DNA of 64,000 bases from Steinernema hermaphroditum. Taxonomy: Eukaryota; Nematoda; Chromadorea; Rhabditida; Steinernematidae. The stretch covers positions 14,322,001-14,386,000 of the forward strand of contig CM059621.1 of assembly GCA_030435675.1 (NCBI GenBank). The letters are read 5' to 3'. This document shows positions 35,785-45,925 of the stretch, piece by piece. The translations under genes and the position numbers were made by a program. The first letter of the stretch is position 1. Each line of letters starts with the position of its first letter. Below the pieces are notes generated by a model. That model made no database searches, was not told the DNA's origin, and saw only the letters and a list, made by a program, of their open reading frames with translations.

Positions 35785-36374
35785 TCAAGAACGACCCGTT
35801 TCAGTCAGGGGCAGGAACTCAGCCAGAAGGTGGTGAATCTCCGCTTGTGCATAGAGGCGCGCCATCGGGTTGGTTTCTCGAATGAAGTCCGTGACGTCCT
35901 CGGCCACTTCGTCGGCTTCCGTGCGCTCGAAGGAATTCTTCCAGGGCCTGCCGTTGCTCATCTGATGCCTCAAGGATTCGCCAAATTCTTGACCGGACAC
36001 AGACTGAAATAAGCATTGTTTCTCGATGTACAACAATTGGCAAGATGCATTACGATTATGTGTGGAGCTGCAGCGGCTAATGGCGGGATCGGAAACGAAG
36101 GAACTTGCAGTGCGGCAATGGGATCGACAGGAGAGGGGCGAATCGACGTCATCTCAACTGCTTGTCCGCGATCCTGAGAGTTTTCTTGCTTCATCACCGT
36201 ATGAGGTTGGCGCACTTTCTCGCCTCTCCGGACATTCACTTTCGGCGCTCTAATCTGCCGCTCGCGATGGACAACGCGTTCGGTCTTCAGCTCTCTCAAA
36301 TTGTACCTTCCATTACCCCGACGACCGGATTGTGCGGGCTGCTGACGTCCACTAGAGTTTCGGTTGGTTTCCAT
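35785..36374 (-). CDS. Unknown 179-residue protein, copy 2
   Basis: Exons 36374-36054 and 36003-35785. The model is the same as at 31307-30718: basic, disordered N-terminal half, short intron of 50 bp, helical acidic C-terminal part and a TTTTCAG acceptor before the ATG. I see no difference from copy 1. The whole transcription unit, including about 250 bp upstream of the ATG, lies inside the duplicated segment before the small hairpin element. Confidence 0.55.
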
Positions 36375-36686
36375 TTTCGTAAGCAACTAATCAATCTGAA
36401 AATAAGCAAAAAATTAGCGATGTAATTACAGAGCACATGCGTCACGTGGTACAATATTAAGAAGCGTTAACCGAACACAAACGGAGAAATCAAATATCGA
36501 AACACGACACTACTGTACTGCACGAAAGGTAACGGGCCTCCTCCGCACCGACTGGAACGAAACTAAGGTTATCGCCATGCCTATTATTTCTAACTGTAAA
36601 CGGTCACTCTGCATTAACGGGCGGAGTGAGAGGCGGGTGGACTCTCTTCACACGGATCTAGTAGTTTGGAGCAACGCAGAAGCAGA

Positions 36687-36896
36687 TATACTCTGGTTTT
36701 TTTTCGATCACAAAATAGGCCTTCAATCATCTCGTTGTGGGACTCAGAAATCTGATCCAACGCGTTGAAAACGACGAGCGAACATGCGAACTTCGTGCGC
36801 TTGTTTCATCGTTTTCAATGCGTTTGCGTCAAATTTCTGAGTCCCACAACGAGATGATTGAAGGCTGATTTTGTGATCGAAAAAAAACAGAGTATA
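36687..36896. repeat. Inverted-repeat element, copy 2
   Basis: Same hairpin as 31620-31830, one T shorter in its T run. The terminal TATACTCTG and CAGAGTATA are intact. Confidence 0.75.
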
Positions 36897-36897
36897 C

Positions 36898-38009
36898 CAG
36901 GGGTGGGCAATAGGCCGCTCCGATTTGGGGGGGGTCGGTTACCATTCGGAGCCGACCGTCTGCGCGGAGCGGTGCGATATAAGCGCAGACGACAAGAGAA
37001 ATGGCTTCGTTTATCAACGTATCCGATGACTGAGTACAGGTTCAGAGCACTTGCGCCGCAGGGAAATCGTGGTGGGACCACTTACTTGTAGGTGGGACCA
37101 CTTACTTGTAGTCCCATCTCAGCCGCGTTTGTTAAATTTTTATAATGACGATCGGGTTTTTTTTCTTCAGCATCTTGTAGAGGAGAAAAATTCACTATGA
37201 GCTGACTATGTGTCTTAAATACGAAGCTGACTTGAAAAAGCTGATTTCGAGATTCAAATGTCAAATGTTTGGACCTCGTTTTAGGGCACTTCCCATTCAC
37301 GGGGGGGTATATAACCCCATATATTCTTGTACTCCATGGTGTGCTCTACAAGAATAGATTCACCGTTTGTTTTGTTCTTTGGATCATTTTTATGGAATTA
37401 TTTAGTCTGGAACACTATCGAACAACGTAAGGGGTCTTAAAACATCGACCTTGCTGTTAGGGGGAATTGTTTTTACCGATGTCCTGCGATCTAGCCAGTC
37501 GTATTCAGCATACACTCATCTACAACAATATGAATAAAGCTCTGAAGTCACACTGTCGTTGGGGTGTAAAAGTACTCTTATAATAAGATCATAAATTTCC
37601 GTCAAAAGTACCGTAATCTTTTGGCTTAGTTTTAGGTCCTTTTTTGTGCACGGGGAGGGGGGATGACCCTACCCAGTCTTGTTCGCCATGGAGTCCTCTA
37701 CAAGACTGTATGCACCGTTTGGTGTGCCCCTTGGCCCGAAATTGAGTAAAAGTCGAAAAGTGTTAAAAAAGTCGATTTTACAATTTCGACCTGTTCCGAG
37801 GGTAGTGACTCTACGTAGATCCCACGTGACCCCACTTACACTGTTCAGAATTGTCTCCTCTACAATATGCTGTATAACTTTCGGCAGCTTCAGCAAGCCT
37901 TAAGGTGTAAAAGTGGTCAAAACCACGACCAATTGCCACCAAGTGCTCCCGCAACGATATCCCTGACCGATCATGACGTCGCTCTGAGAGCGACCTTTGC
38001 CCACCCCTG
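36898..38009. mobile_element. Complete non-autonomous hAT-like element with 8-bp target duplication
   Basis: The element is 1112 bp. Its ends are CAGGGGTGGGCAA and TTGCCCACCCCTG, perfect 13-bp inverted repeats of the hAT type. It is flanked on both sides by GAGTATAC (36890-36897 and 38010-38017), an exact 8-bp target duplication, the size expected for hAT. The interior has diverged repeats of about 190-370 bp carrying CTCTACAAGA or CTCTACAATA words, but no transposase-like frame, so it needs a helper elsewhere. The right boundary of the 5-kb tandem duplication (37759) falls inside it. Confidence 0.9.
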
Positions 38010-38011
38010 GA

Positions 38012-38857
38012 GTATACTATGGACAAGAAACAAACGACAGCACTTCCGCAAGACGGCCATAGTACCCTGCATTTGCCGCGCCAGGGCGATCGCGGCAGGA
38101 ACCAACAATTCCGATCGCCCTTTGCTCCTAGATCCATCATTTTCATAAGACTCACCGGAAAAGTGGTGTGCATTTTCATTTTTCTTTTCATAGCACTCCA
38201 TTTATCACCAAAATATGTAGGAAGAACACAAAACATGAGCTGAAGGTAGGTCTTCTGTACGATATAACAGAAATGTTTTCTGTTTCGCAGATTTCGTTCA
38301 TTCTTTTTAACACGCTCGTCCGCAAAGGTACCTTGACAAAATTGGCTAGTTGAGCACAGCGGTCTATGTAAATTTCACATTTGAGCAGCGAAAAGAAGAT
38401 GGCGATATCTCTCGTGGGTCTCGCCACGATAGGCTTGCCACGCCAACTGCAGATACAGTTACAGAAGAATTCTCCAAAAACTGTAAAATTTCCATGGACC
38501 GTGGCTTTTGATCGGTGAATTTCGTGTGGATAGCTTTGTGAAGGGGTGTGGAAATGAATATAACAGAAAAGAAAGTGTACGCTATGCGTAAAACAAGAAA
38601 ATGCACTTGCTGCATAAGGCCCTGAAGCCCTTTTAGTCTTATTTTTGTGTTCTTCCTACATATTTTGGTGATAAATGGAGTGCTATGAAAAGAAAAATGA
38701 AAATGCACACCAATTTTCCGGTAAGTCCTATGAAAATGATGGATCTAGGAGCAAAGGGCGATCGGAATTGTTGGTTCCTGCCGCGATCGCCCTGGCGCGG
38801 CAAATGCAGGGTACTATGGCCGTCTTGCGGAAGTGCTGTCGTTTGTTTCTTGTATAC
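38012..38857. repeat. Large inverted repeat, arms about 218 bp
   Basis: The left arm 38012-38231 and right arm 38642-38857 are reverse complements with few differences (for example the CAAGAAACAAACGACAGCAC word against its complement, and CACCAAAATATGTAGGAAGA). The ends are GTATAC on both sides. The spacer of about 410 bp is unrelated. Neither arm encodes a recognisable protein. It is probably a foldback element or an inverted duplication; the GTATAC end overlaps the target duplication of the neighbouring hAT-like element. Confidence 0.8.
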
Positions 38858-38869
38858 GATGGAGCAGCT

Positions 38870-39590
38870 AAGCGAGCGGCGGAGCAAGCCCGAAAGATCG
38901 GCCGGTCTAGCAGAATCAGGTGAGACAAATTATGATAATTAAAGTGAGTTTGAAGACAAGGGGGCAAGAGGAAGAGACAGGGAGCAGGGCTGTGCACAGT
39001 CTCGACTCTCGACAAATGGACGATAGTGGCGAGACGAGAGTAGCCTTGGTCCCACGACGAAAATTCTGAAATTTTGCCATGCGAACACTGTGTGGACGGT
39101 TTTCCTTGTTACTACCGTTTACTCAGCATCACTCCCAGTGTTAATCGTTCCGAGACCCAAGTCCTACTCCGTTTGTACTCCGAGTCTGGGAAGGCTGGAC
39201 TACGAGTTGAACTCGGACTCATCATTTTGAGACAGTTTCAGATAACAAGCGCAAACCAGGTCGCAATTTCAAGACAGTTTCGAGACTAAACACGACATTC
39301 CGGCATTTCAGTAATGCGACCGTGAAAACACAACATCTTGAAAAACAAGACCAAGACCGGCTATATCTGTTGCTGAAATGGAATATACTTTGTGGACACA
39401 GCTGCTTCCAATCTAATATTTCTATTTTCAACAAGATATGGCACAAATCAGCGAATTGATACAAACATTGCAAACAACATTGGCGGAACGTAAAGTTCCC
39501 CGGCAATGGTTCAACCCGAGACCGAACCACATCGTTAACAGAACTACTCACTACATTCACTACGAGATTTCCTAATTGAGCCTGATGAGG
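38870..39590. other. Unassigned spacer
   Basis: Between the inverted repeat and the first Gly/Cys gene I see no coding or RNA feature. A GAGACAGTTTC-like motif recurs three times near 39230-39290 without clear meaning. Confidence 0.4.
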
Positions 39591-39597
39591 TCGGCAG

Positions 39598-40881
39598 TTA
39601 CGCCGTCGGGGCGGGATCCACAGGAACAAGCGCCGTGAGATCGACTTCAGCAGAGGCGTATTTGCGACTGTAAGTTCCAGATCCGGAGACCATGCGCTTC
39701 TTGCGGCCACATCCACAACCACCGCCGCCGCCTCCGCAGCCACCGCCGCCGCCACCACCACAGCCGCCGCCTCCTCCACCGCAGCCTCCACCACCTCCGC
39801 CGCAGCCTCCTCCGCCTCCTCCGCATCCGCCACCGCCTCCTCCACATCCGCCACCGCCTCCTCCGCATCCGCCGCCACCACCGCCGCAGCCTCCTCCGCC
39901 TCCTCCGCATCCACCACCGCCTCCTCCGCATCCGCCACCGCCTCCTCCACATCCGCCACCGCCTCCTCCGCAGCCACCGCCGCCTCCTCCGCAGCCTCCA
40001 CCACCTCCGCATCCTCCTCCACCGCCACCGCATCCGCCGCCTCCTCCGCCGCCACAGCCTCCTCCGCCTCCTCCGCAGCCTCCTCCGCCGCCACCACAGC
40101 CGCCGCCGCCTCCTCCGCATCCGCCACCACCTCCGCAGCCTCCTCCGCCTCCTCCACAGCCACCGCCGCCTCCTCCACAGCCTCCTCCGCCTCCTCCACA
40201 GCCTCCTCCGCCTCCTCCACAGCCGCCGCCTCCTCCGCAGCCTCCTCCGCCTCCTCCACAGCCGCCTCCTCCGCCGCCACATCCGCCTCCGCCTCCTCCG
40301 CAGCCTCCACCACCTCCGCAGCCTCCTCCGCCACCTCCGCAGCCTCCTCCGCCGCCACCACATCCGCCACCTCCTCCGCAGCCTCCACCACCTCCGCCAC
40401 AGCCTCCTCCGCCACCTCCGCAGCCTCCTCCGCCGCCACCACATCCGCCGCCTCCTCCGCAGCCTCCACCACCTCCGCCACAGCCTCCTCCGCCTCCTCC
40501 ACAGCCGCCTCCTCCGCCACCACATCCGCCTCCGCCACCTCCGCAGCCTCCTCCGCCGCCACCACAGCCGCCGCCTCCTCCGCATCCGCCACCACCTCCG
40601 CAGCCTCCTCCGCCTCCTCCACAGCCACCGCCGCCTCCTCCGCAGCCTCCACCACCTCCGCCGCAGCCTCCTCCGCCTCCTCCGCAACCTCCTCCGCCTC
40701 CTCCACAGCCGCCGCCACCACCGCCGCAGCCTCCTCCGCCGCCACCACAACCGCCGCCGCCACCACCGCCGCAGCCTCCTCCGCCACCTCCACAGCCGCC
40801 TCCGCCACCGCCGCAGCCGCACTGAGAGAGAACCACTACCGGGAGTACCAGCAAAGACACTACCCAAAGTGTTTTACCCAT
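39598..40881 (-). CDS. Secreted Gly/Cys-repeat protein 1
   Basis: A single exon of 427 residues. The ATG is 2 bp after a CTTTTCAG acceptor; the TATA box lies about 105 bp further up. Residues 1-19 (LWVVSLLVLPVVVLS core) are a signal peptide, with cleavage predicted before QCGCG. Residues about 20-392 are only Gly and Cys, mainly C-G6 with C-G5 and a few C-G7 units. Then comes CGCGRKKR, a proprotein-convertase-type site, and a 31-residue tail with SGSGTYSRKYA. Antisense frames of Pro/Gln/His and Ala/Glu/Val are by-products of the repeat. Regular cysteines in a flexible Gly matrix suggest a disulphide-cross-linked extracellular or cuticle-type material; that role is inference. Neighbours at 42.9 and 46.3 kb are paralogues in the same direction. 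Confidence 0.8.
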   Translation of the reverse strand: MGKTLWVVSLLVLPVVVLSQCGCGGGGGGCGGGGGGCGGGGGGGCGGGGGGCGGGGGGCGGGGGGCGGGGGGCGGGGGGCGGGGGGCGGGGGGCGGGGGCGGGGGCGGGGGGCGGGGGGCGGGGGGCGGGGGGCGGGGGGCGGGGGCGGGGGGCGGGGGGCGGGGGGCGGGGGCGGGGGGCGGGGGGCGGGGGCGGGGGGCGGGGGGCGGGGGGCGGGGGCGGGGGGCGGGGGGCGGGGGGCGGGGGGCGGGGGCGGGGGGCGGGGGGCGGGGGGCGGGGGGGCGGGGGGCGGGGGCGGGGGGCGGGGGGCGGGGGGCGGGGGGCGGGGGGCGGGGGGCGGGGGGCGGGGGGCGGGGGGCGGGGGGCGGGGGGCGGGGGGGCGGGGGGCGCGRKKRMVSGSGTYSRKYASAEVDLTALVPVDPAPTA

Positions 40882-40983
40882 GGCTGAAAAGAAAGCATAT
40901 TATACAAAGAGCCAAGGCTGTTGGAAGGTGATAGCAGAAGAGCGAACACAAATGTACGATGTCTTTGCATTGAACGACATGCC

Positions 40984-40990
40984 TTATATA
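40984..40990 (-). promoter_or_regulatory. TATA box of Gly/Cys gene 1
   Basis: TATATAA on the minus strand, about 105 bp before the ATG. The other two genes of the array have the same box 75-85 bp before the ATG. Confidence 0.6.
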
Positions 40991-41189
40991 TCCTTTGCGT
41001 GGGTGATAAACAGTTACGATTCCAGGATAAAAAAACTAGATTTCGCCACCTCTTGTTTTGCTCGTGTTAGGTCGCGCCGGCCGCACAGTCGCCCCTATTT
41101 TGATGGTCGGATATCGCCGCGGCGAATTGGTCGATTTACAGAAAACAACACGTTGGTAATACATGTTTGTATTGTTTTCTAACGTGACT

Positions 41190-42300
41190 TTGTTTAGGAT
41201 AACCAGTTGTCCGCACGCTAGCTGCAGGTCTCCAAATGTCGCTCTTTCTGCCTTCTGCTAGTCACGTTCGTTAGCGGGCTGCTACAGGTTTTCATTCGTA
41301 TTCACACATCTAACTAAATGAATTCGTCTTTAGGTGCACAGCATGTTGCACCATATGGTCAGTGCCATTTTCTGTGAGCATTCCGATTGGTGCTTATTTT
41401 TGATTCGTTGCTATTCAGACCTGGATGGCTATGGGCAGGATTCGTCCAACTTGTTGATCTACTCGCTTTATCAATGATAGGGCTCTCAATTCTGTGGATA
41501 ATTCTAATGCGTACATGAAGTACTGAACTGCTCGACGACGTCCTCGCAGAGCCGACATCGACGGGATATCCAACACATCAACGATTAAGTATACTTGGTG
41601 TTACGTCTGTTTGTCTCTATGCCACACAGACTTGCGATTTATTGGAATATATTTTATCTGGGTTCAGACATTGAAATGTGGAACATTGTTAATATTCCTT
41701 AAATTCGCAGTGTTTAGAGGTACATACAATGCCTTGGTGCGTTCTAGTGGGTACTGATTTTTTTCTCTGCACCACACATTCCATCACTGCACTATACTTG
41801 CTATTCTCAGTGCACAATTCTGTTTTTATGGCCCTCCCCCTAGAAGCTTACTAACCCTGAAAGATGAATAAGTGCGTTCAACTTAATGTGAAATGGGGCG
41901 CTCTGATTATCGAGCAAAACAGGTAAGAGAGGATCGAATCAACACGTGCAGCTACTATGCACATATAACGCCTAGATACAAACAGATGAAGTAAGAAAAA
42001 AGCGACAAAAAATAAAGCCAGGGGAGAGCGGACATTTCCAAGTTGACCCCTGCAGGAACAGCCAAAAAAATTAACCAGGAGAACTCTTGCTGTCGGCTGA
42101 TGGATATGCTAATAAAATCTATTAACGCGGCTGCGAGCGAATTCGCACGCTCTAGGTACTAAAAGCCAAGTAGCCCTACAGGCGGCACGATTGGTGCTCA
42201 TAGAATCGTTTTTATTTCTGTCTACCCCGCTAGACAATTGGTGGGGTGTCGGCCTCGAAGGCATAGTGGCAGTGAATCGGTCTAATGGAGGTGTCTGCGT
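41190..42300. other. Spacer between Gly/Cys genes 1 and 2
   Basis: No gene is supported. The sequence is ordinary AT-rich intergenic DNA. Confidence 0.4.
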
Positions 42301-42306
42301 GGCTCA

Positions 42307-42390
42307 TTGCGAACATGCCTGATTTGTAATCGGTCGGGCTCGGTTCGACGCCGGTCGGTGTCCGTGTTTTGTCTGGTTTCTGAAAGCGAT
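42307..42390 (+). repeat. tRNA-like (SINE-like) fragment
   Basis: CATTGCGAACATGCCTGATT, TGTAATCGGTCGGGC and GGTTCGACGCCGG follow in tRNA order, with an A-box-like GTGGCTCATTGCG and a B-box-like GGTTCGACGCC. No acceptor stem pairs. Related copies are at 10145-10235 (minus) and 57190-57260 (plus). Confidence 0.5.
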
Positions 42391-42906
42391 CACTCCTCGG
42401 ATGATCGAATGCGGCCGAATCGAATTATATTGAATGGGCCCGTGGGTAGTGCGGTTGTGTGTTGCTTGAAATTGTGTGTTTTCAGGCTTCTCCGAGTCCG
42501 TCTGATTCAAAGCATTTGCCCGCACATAATCAAAACCTAAGAAATGAATTCAGCAGCGAAAAGAACAAGAAGCCACACCGATCTTATGTGTGCTTGAGGA
42601 CTGAAGAGGACTTGACGGAACACGGACATAGACATTTTTTCAAATTACATTTTTTATTAAAAAAAAATATTTTCGATTTTATCTATTAGACGGGCTGCGG
42701 CTCGCCTTGTTTTCTAATTTCGCTCTACTATCAATAGCTCCCTATCTGTGAACCTAATGGTGTCCGGAGCACAGCGCGCGTGCAAATGCTTTGAATCGTC
42801 ATCTCTGCTAACACCAAACAATTGATAATTATGAGCGTTGCCATAGATGCAACAAACATGGGCAGAACAAACAGCTTTCTTTTGGGAAGCAACTAGAAGC
42901 TAGAAA

Positions 42907-42912
42907 TTTATT
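42907..42912 (-). terminator. AATAAA polyadenylation signal of Gly/Cys gene 2
   Basis: AATAAA on the minus strand, 31 bp after the TAA stop of the gene ending at 42944. Genes 1 and 3 show no equally clear signal. Confidence 0.55.
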
Positions 42913-42943
42913 TCTACTCTTTCTATAATTTACAACGGATGAC

Positions 42944-44221
42944 TTAAGCAATATTAGTAGGAAGATCGCCGCTAGGGCTTTCGGACTTCGGAGCATTGAA
43001 TGATCGATCAAACAGACGGAACTCGGACATGCGCTTCTTGCGACCACAACCACAACCACCTCCGCAGCCACCTCCACCGCCGCCTCCTCCGCAGCCTCCA
43101 CCACCTCCGCAGCCTCCTCCACCGCCACCGCATCCTCCGCCTCCTCCTCCACATCCGCCACCTCCTCCGCAGCCTCCTCCTCCGCCACCGCATCCTCCGC
43201 CTCCTCCTCCACATCCACCGCCGCCTCCTCCGCAGCCTCCTCCTCCGCCACCGCATCCTCCGCCTCCTCCTCCACATCCGCCACCGCCACCGCCTCCGCA
43301 GCCTCCTCCTCCGCCACCGCATCCTCCGCCTCCTCCTCCACATCCGCCACCGCCTCCGCAGCCTCCTCCTCCGCCACAGCCTCCGCCGCCTCCTCCACAT
43401 CCACCGCCGCCTCCGCCGCAGCCTCCTCCTCCGCCGCCACATCCGCCGCCTCCTCCGCAGCCACCGCCTCCTCCACATCCGCCACCTCCTCCGCAACCAC
43501 CGCCTCCTCCACATCCGCCACCTCCTCCGCAGCCACCGCCTCCTCCACATCCGCCACCTCCTCCGCAACCGCCGCCGCCGCCACATCCACCGCCGCCTCC
43601 ACATCCACCTCCTCCGCCGCAACCTCCGCCGCCTCCTCCACAGCCGCCTCCACAACCGCCGCCTCCTCCGCAACCACCTCCTCCACCACAGCCTCCGCCG
43701 CCTCCTCCACATCCGCCACCACCTCCACATCCGCCACCTCCTCCGCAGCCACCGCCGCCGCCGCACCCACCGCCTCCGCCGCAACCTCCACCACCTCCTC
43801 CACAGCCGCCTCCACATCCGCCACCTCCTCCACAGCCTCCACCTCCTCCGCATCCACCGCCTCCGCCACAGCCTCCACCACCTCCGCCACAGCCTCCTCC
43901 ACATCCGCCGCCTCCTCCGCAGCCACCTCCTCCACCACAGCCTCCGCCGCCTCCTCCACAGCCTCCTCCACAACCGCCGCCTCCTCCGCAGCCACCTCCT
44001 CCGCCGCAACCTCCGCCGCCTCCTCCACAGCCGCCTCCACAACCGCCGCCTCCTCCGCAACCGCCTCCTCCGCCGCAACCACCGCCACAACCACCGCCGC
44101 CACCTCCACAGCCGCCACAGCCTCCACCGCCGGCTCCGCCTCCGAGAAGACTACCAAAGAAGATGCCCTGGGAGAGCGGTATGCTCACCGCTACGACGAG
44201 TACGATAAGTTTGAAAGACAT
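42944..44221 (-). CDS. Secreted Gly/Cys-repeat protein 2
   Basis: The product is 425 residues from the ATG at 44221, which follows a CTTTTCAG acceptor by 9 bp. An in-frame ATG at 44287 is rejected because it lies only 9 bp from the TATA box and upstream of the acceptor. The signal peptide (LIVLVVAVSIPLSQG core) leads to IFFGSLLGGGAGGGGCGG, shared with gene 3. The body is Gly and Cys only, in C-G3, C-G5 and C-G6 units. It ends in GCGCGRKKR and a 28-residue tail (MSEFRLFDRSFNAP...), which differs from the tails of genes 1 and 3. The first 70 or so codons are nearly identical in DNA to gene 3, showing recent duplication or gene conversion. Inferred role: extracellular cross-linked material. Confidence 0.8.
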   Translation of the reverse strand: MSFKLIVLVVAVSIPLSQGIFFGSLLGGGAGGGGCGGCGGGGGGCGGGCGGGGGCGGGGGCGGGCGGGGGGCGGGGGCGGGGGCGGGCGGGGGGCGGGGGCGGGGGCGGGCGGGGGGCGGGGGCGGGGGCGGGGGCGGGCGGGGGGCGGGGGCGGGGGCGGGGGCGGGGGCGGGGGGCGGGGGCGGGGGCGGGCGGGGGGCGGGGGCGGGGGCGGGGGCGGGGGCGGGGGCGGGGGCGGGGGCGGGGGCGGGGGCGGGGGCGGGGGGCGGGGGGCGGGGGGCGGGGGCGGGGGCGGGGGGCGGGGGGCGGGGGGGCGGGGGGCGGGGGGCGGGGGGCGGGGGGCGGGGGGCGGGGGCGGGGGGCGGGGGGCGGGGGCGGGGGGGGCGGGCGCGRKKRMSEFRLFDRSFNAPKSESPSGDLPTNIA

Positions 44222-44295
44222 TGTGATACCCTGAAAAGAGAAGCTGTAGAATGTGCTTAGCACAGGCTGAAGTGAATATTCGCTCATCCATTGGG

Positions 44296-44303
44296 TTTAT
44301 ATA
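44296..44303 (-). promoter_or_regulatory. TATA box of Gly/Cys gene 2
   Basis: TATATAAA on the minus strand, about 75-80 bp before the chosen ATG. Confidence 0.6.
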
Positions 44304-44743
44304 GTCGTATCATATCAAGAAAACATGATTGCTTAATGTTGTCGCAGACAATGGAGGCGGAGAACTGTAACAAAACAAAGCGCGGTGAAGAACGGGCAAT
44401 CAGGCGCATGACAGATGTTTGCAATGTGATTTCGCGCTAGCGATGCGCTTTGACAGCGTTGATGACATCGATAAGGATAGACAGAGATGTTTAATCGGAA
44501 GAAGAATTTCTTTTATCCTTGTTCAGGAATCTTCTCCGTTCTGGCAGATGCGGCACAAGGTAATTTCTCGTTGGCGCACACGGACCACCTTGGTATGGCC
44601 AACGAAATCCAACGAAATTCGGAACGTACAGGATGCGGCAAATGTTCTTTGCCATTCGAAAACGTTTTAGATCGACAAAAAATACAGAAATTTTCACGAA
44701 CATTTATGTAAACTTAATCAGAACAGCCAAAAAAATAAGAATA

Positions 44744-45450
44744 TCACAAGAGATGCTTCAAATGACCGCCCTGTGCAGCGATAGATGTGCCATTTTCTCC
44801 AAATTTCTCAAAGTCCATATAAAGCGATGATTAGTATTAGATGTAGAATTTAACGAACAACAAGGTGGTGTACTTTGTTTTTCGACCGGGACCCCAAGTG
44901 GCGGTTTTAAAGGTAAAACGTTCGGCCTATTAAATTTTGGCGACCACATATTGGGTTGGTGCATTGAAATTGTCGCTTTTTGTCATAGGACGTTTCTTAC
45001 TATACAGATGCATATTTTACTACAGGTAGTCATCGTTTAACTGCATCGCGTCAGAGCTCTTCTTGGGGAGAAGCCTGGTCACTTCACTGCAGAACAGGAG
45101 AGGTTCGCATGGAAGTTAAGGTCGTGCTGTAAGCGTAGCTAAGACAGCATGCTGCCTATCAAATAAATAGTCTCTCGGAGAGGTTGTCGAAGGCACGGTG
45201 TTTTGGATCGCCAGGTGGTGCTTCGCGAACCATGGACATAAAATGGTTCAAAGAAAGCGGGGGACATGCAGGACGGGCATTGGAACGCACAGTCTGGGGA
45301 CATAATCAACCTCCCATACGAACGCACTAACCCTTCTGATCACAGGATCACACAATGCGAAAATAGACGAAAAATATGAAAAACGACATTTTCAATGCAC
45401 CAACCCAATACAAATAAGTGCACCGCCAGATATTTATACAGACCCTCTAG
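44744..45450 (-). pseudogene. Mariner-type transposase 3' relic, interrupted by another element
   Basis: On the minus strand SIAAQGGHLKHLL and a stop (44744-44746) match the usual C-terminal end of mariner-family transposases. The non-coding end, with a CCAGATATTTATAC word, follows to the right after an insertion at 44951-45408. A second relic at 49722-49905 (opposite orientation) has the same order without the insertion. Only the last part of the gene is left. Confidence 0.5.
44951..45408. mobile_element. 458-bp mariner-like element with TA target duplication
   Basis: The ends TTGGGTTGGTGCATTGAAA and TTTCAATGCACCAACCCAA are inverted repeats and resemble mariner termini (which begin TTRGGTTGGTGCA). 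TA flanks both sides (44949-44950 and 45409-45410). The interior has no full transposase, so it is a deletion derivative or MITE. It sits inside another mariner-type relic; the relic at 49722-49905 serves as the empty site. Confidence 0.85.
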
Positions 45451-45454
45451 ATTA

Positions 45455-45925
45455 CACCTCTGGACGATAAGTCCCTGTCAATGTCCTCACAGACACTTGT
45501 CCTGTCTGTCTGCGCCGAGTATCTATTTTTAAAAATTGTCGCCGAGCGACCGCGACGACCTTACTGAATGGGCGAGTTTCACCAATGTGACTCTTGCAAC
45601 GATCGACTTGATACTGTGAGCGCGCGAGCGTGTGGCGTGCATGATTACTGTTATTCGTTATGTTACATCTGTGTTGTTACCTCTTGCTTGTTACGAGATT
45701 GTTGAGGTTGAGTGTTTAAATAAATCTCTAACCCAATACACGATCTCAATCCCGCGTGGCCGCTTGCAATTGGACATTACATGCGAATTGGCGAGCAGAT
45801 CAACGACAACTGCGAGACGAACCGACCGATCCTGCGCAGCACCTCTGGACGATAAGTCCCTGTCAATGTCCTCACAGACAGTTGTCCTGTCTGTCTGCGC
45901 CGAGTATCTATTTTTAAAAATTGTC
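45455..45925 (+). repeat. 86-bp direct repeat pair around a 299-bp segment
   Basis: CACCTCTGGACGATAAGTCC starts both 45455-45540 and 45840-45925, which are identical except for about one base. A third, partial and diverged copy begins near 45940. The enclosed segment has a TTTAAATAAATCTC word and a TTGGCGAGCAGATC word, which could suggest an LTR fragment, but no LTR pair or frame is visible. Confidence 0.75.

Larger units (their letters stand above)
32696..37759 (+). repeat. 5.06-kb tandem duplication, copy 2
   Basis: It is head to tail with copy 1. The match ends at 37759 in GTCGAAAA, inside the hAT-like element, which continues to its true right end only here. Copy 2 is therefore probably next to the ancestral right flank and copy 1 next to the ancestral left flank. 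Near identity means a very recent event or an assembly repeat. Confidence 0.95.

Noticed and set aside
39222..40808. Long Ala/Glu/Val-rich and Arg/Trp-rich minus-strand frames over the Gly/Cys genes
   Set aside because: They are frame-shifted readings of the same repeat. They begin inside the repeat and end in unrelated sequence.
39692..40825. Long plus-strand frame of Pro, Gln and His (and similar at 42996-44234 and 46423-47625)
   Set aside because: It is the exact antisense of Gly/Gly/Cys codons. It has no signal peptide or conserved ends, while the minus strand has a signal peptide, TATA box and acceptor in all three cases.
44222..44287. Upstream in-frame ATG for Gly/Cys gene 2
   Set aside because: It lies about 9 bp from the TATA box and upstream of a TTTTCAG acceptor; the ATG at 44221 starts a clean signal peptide like that of gene 3.
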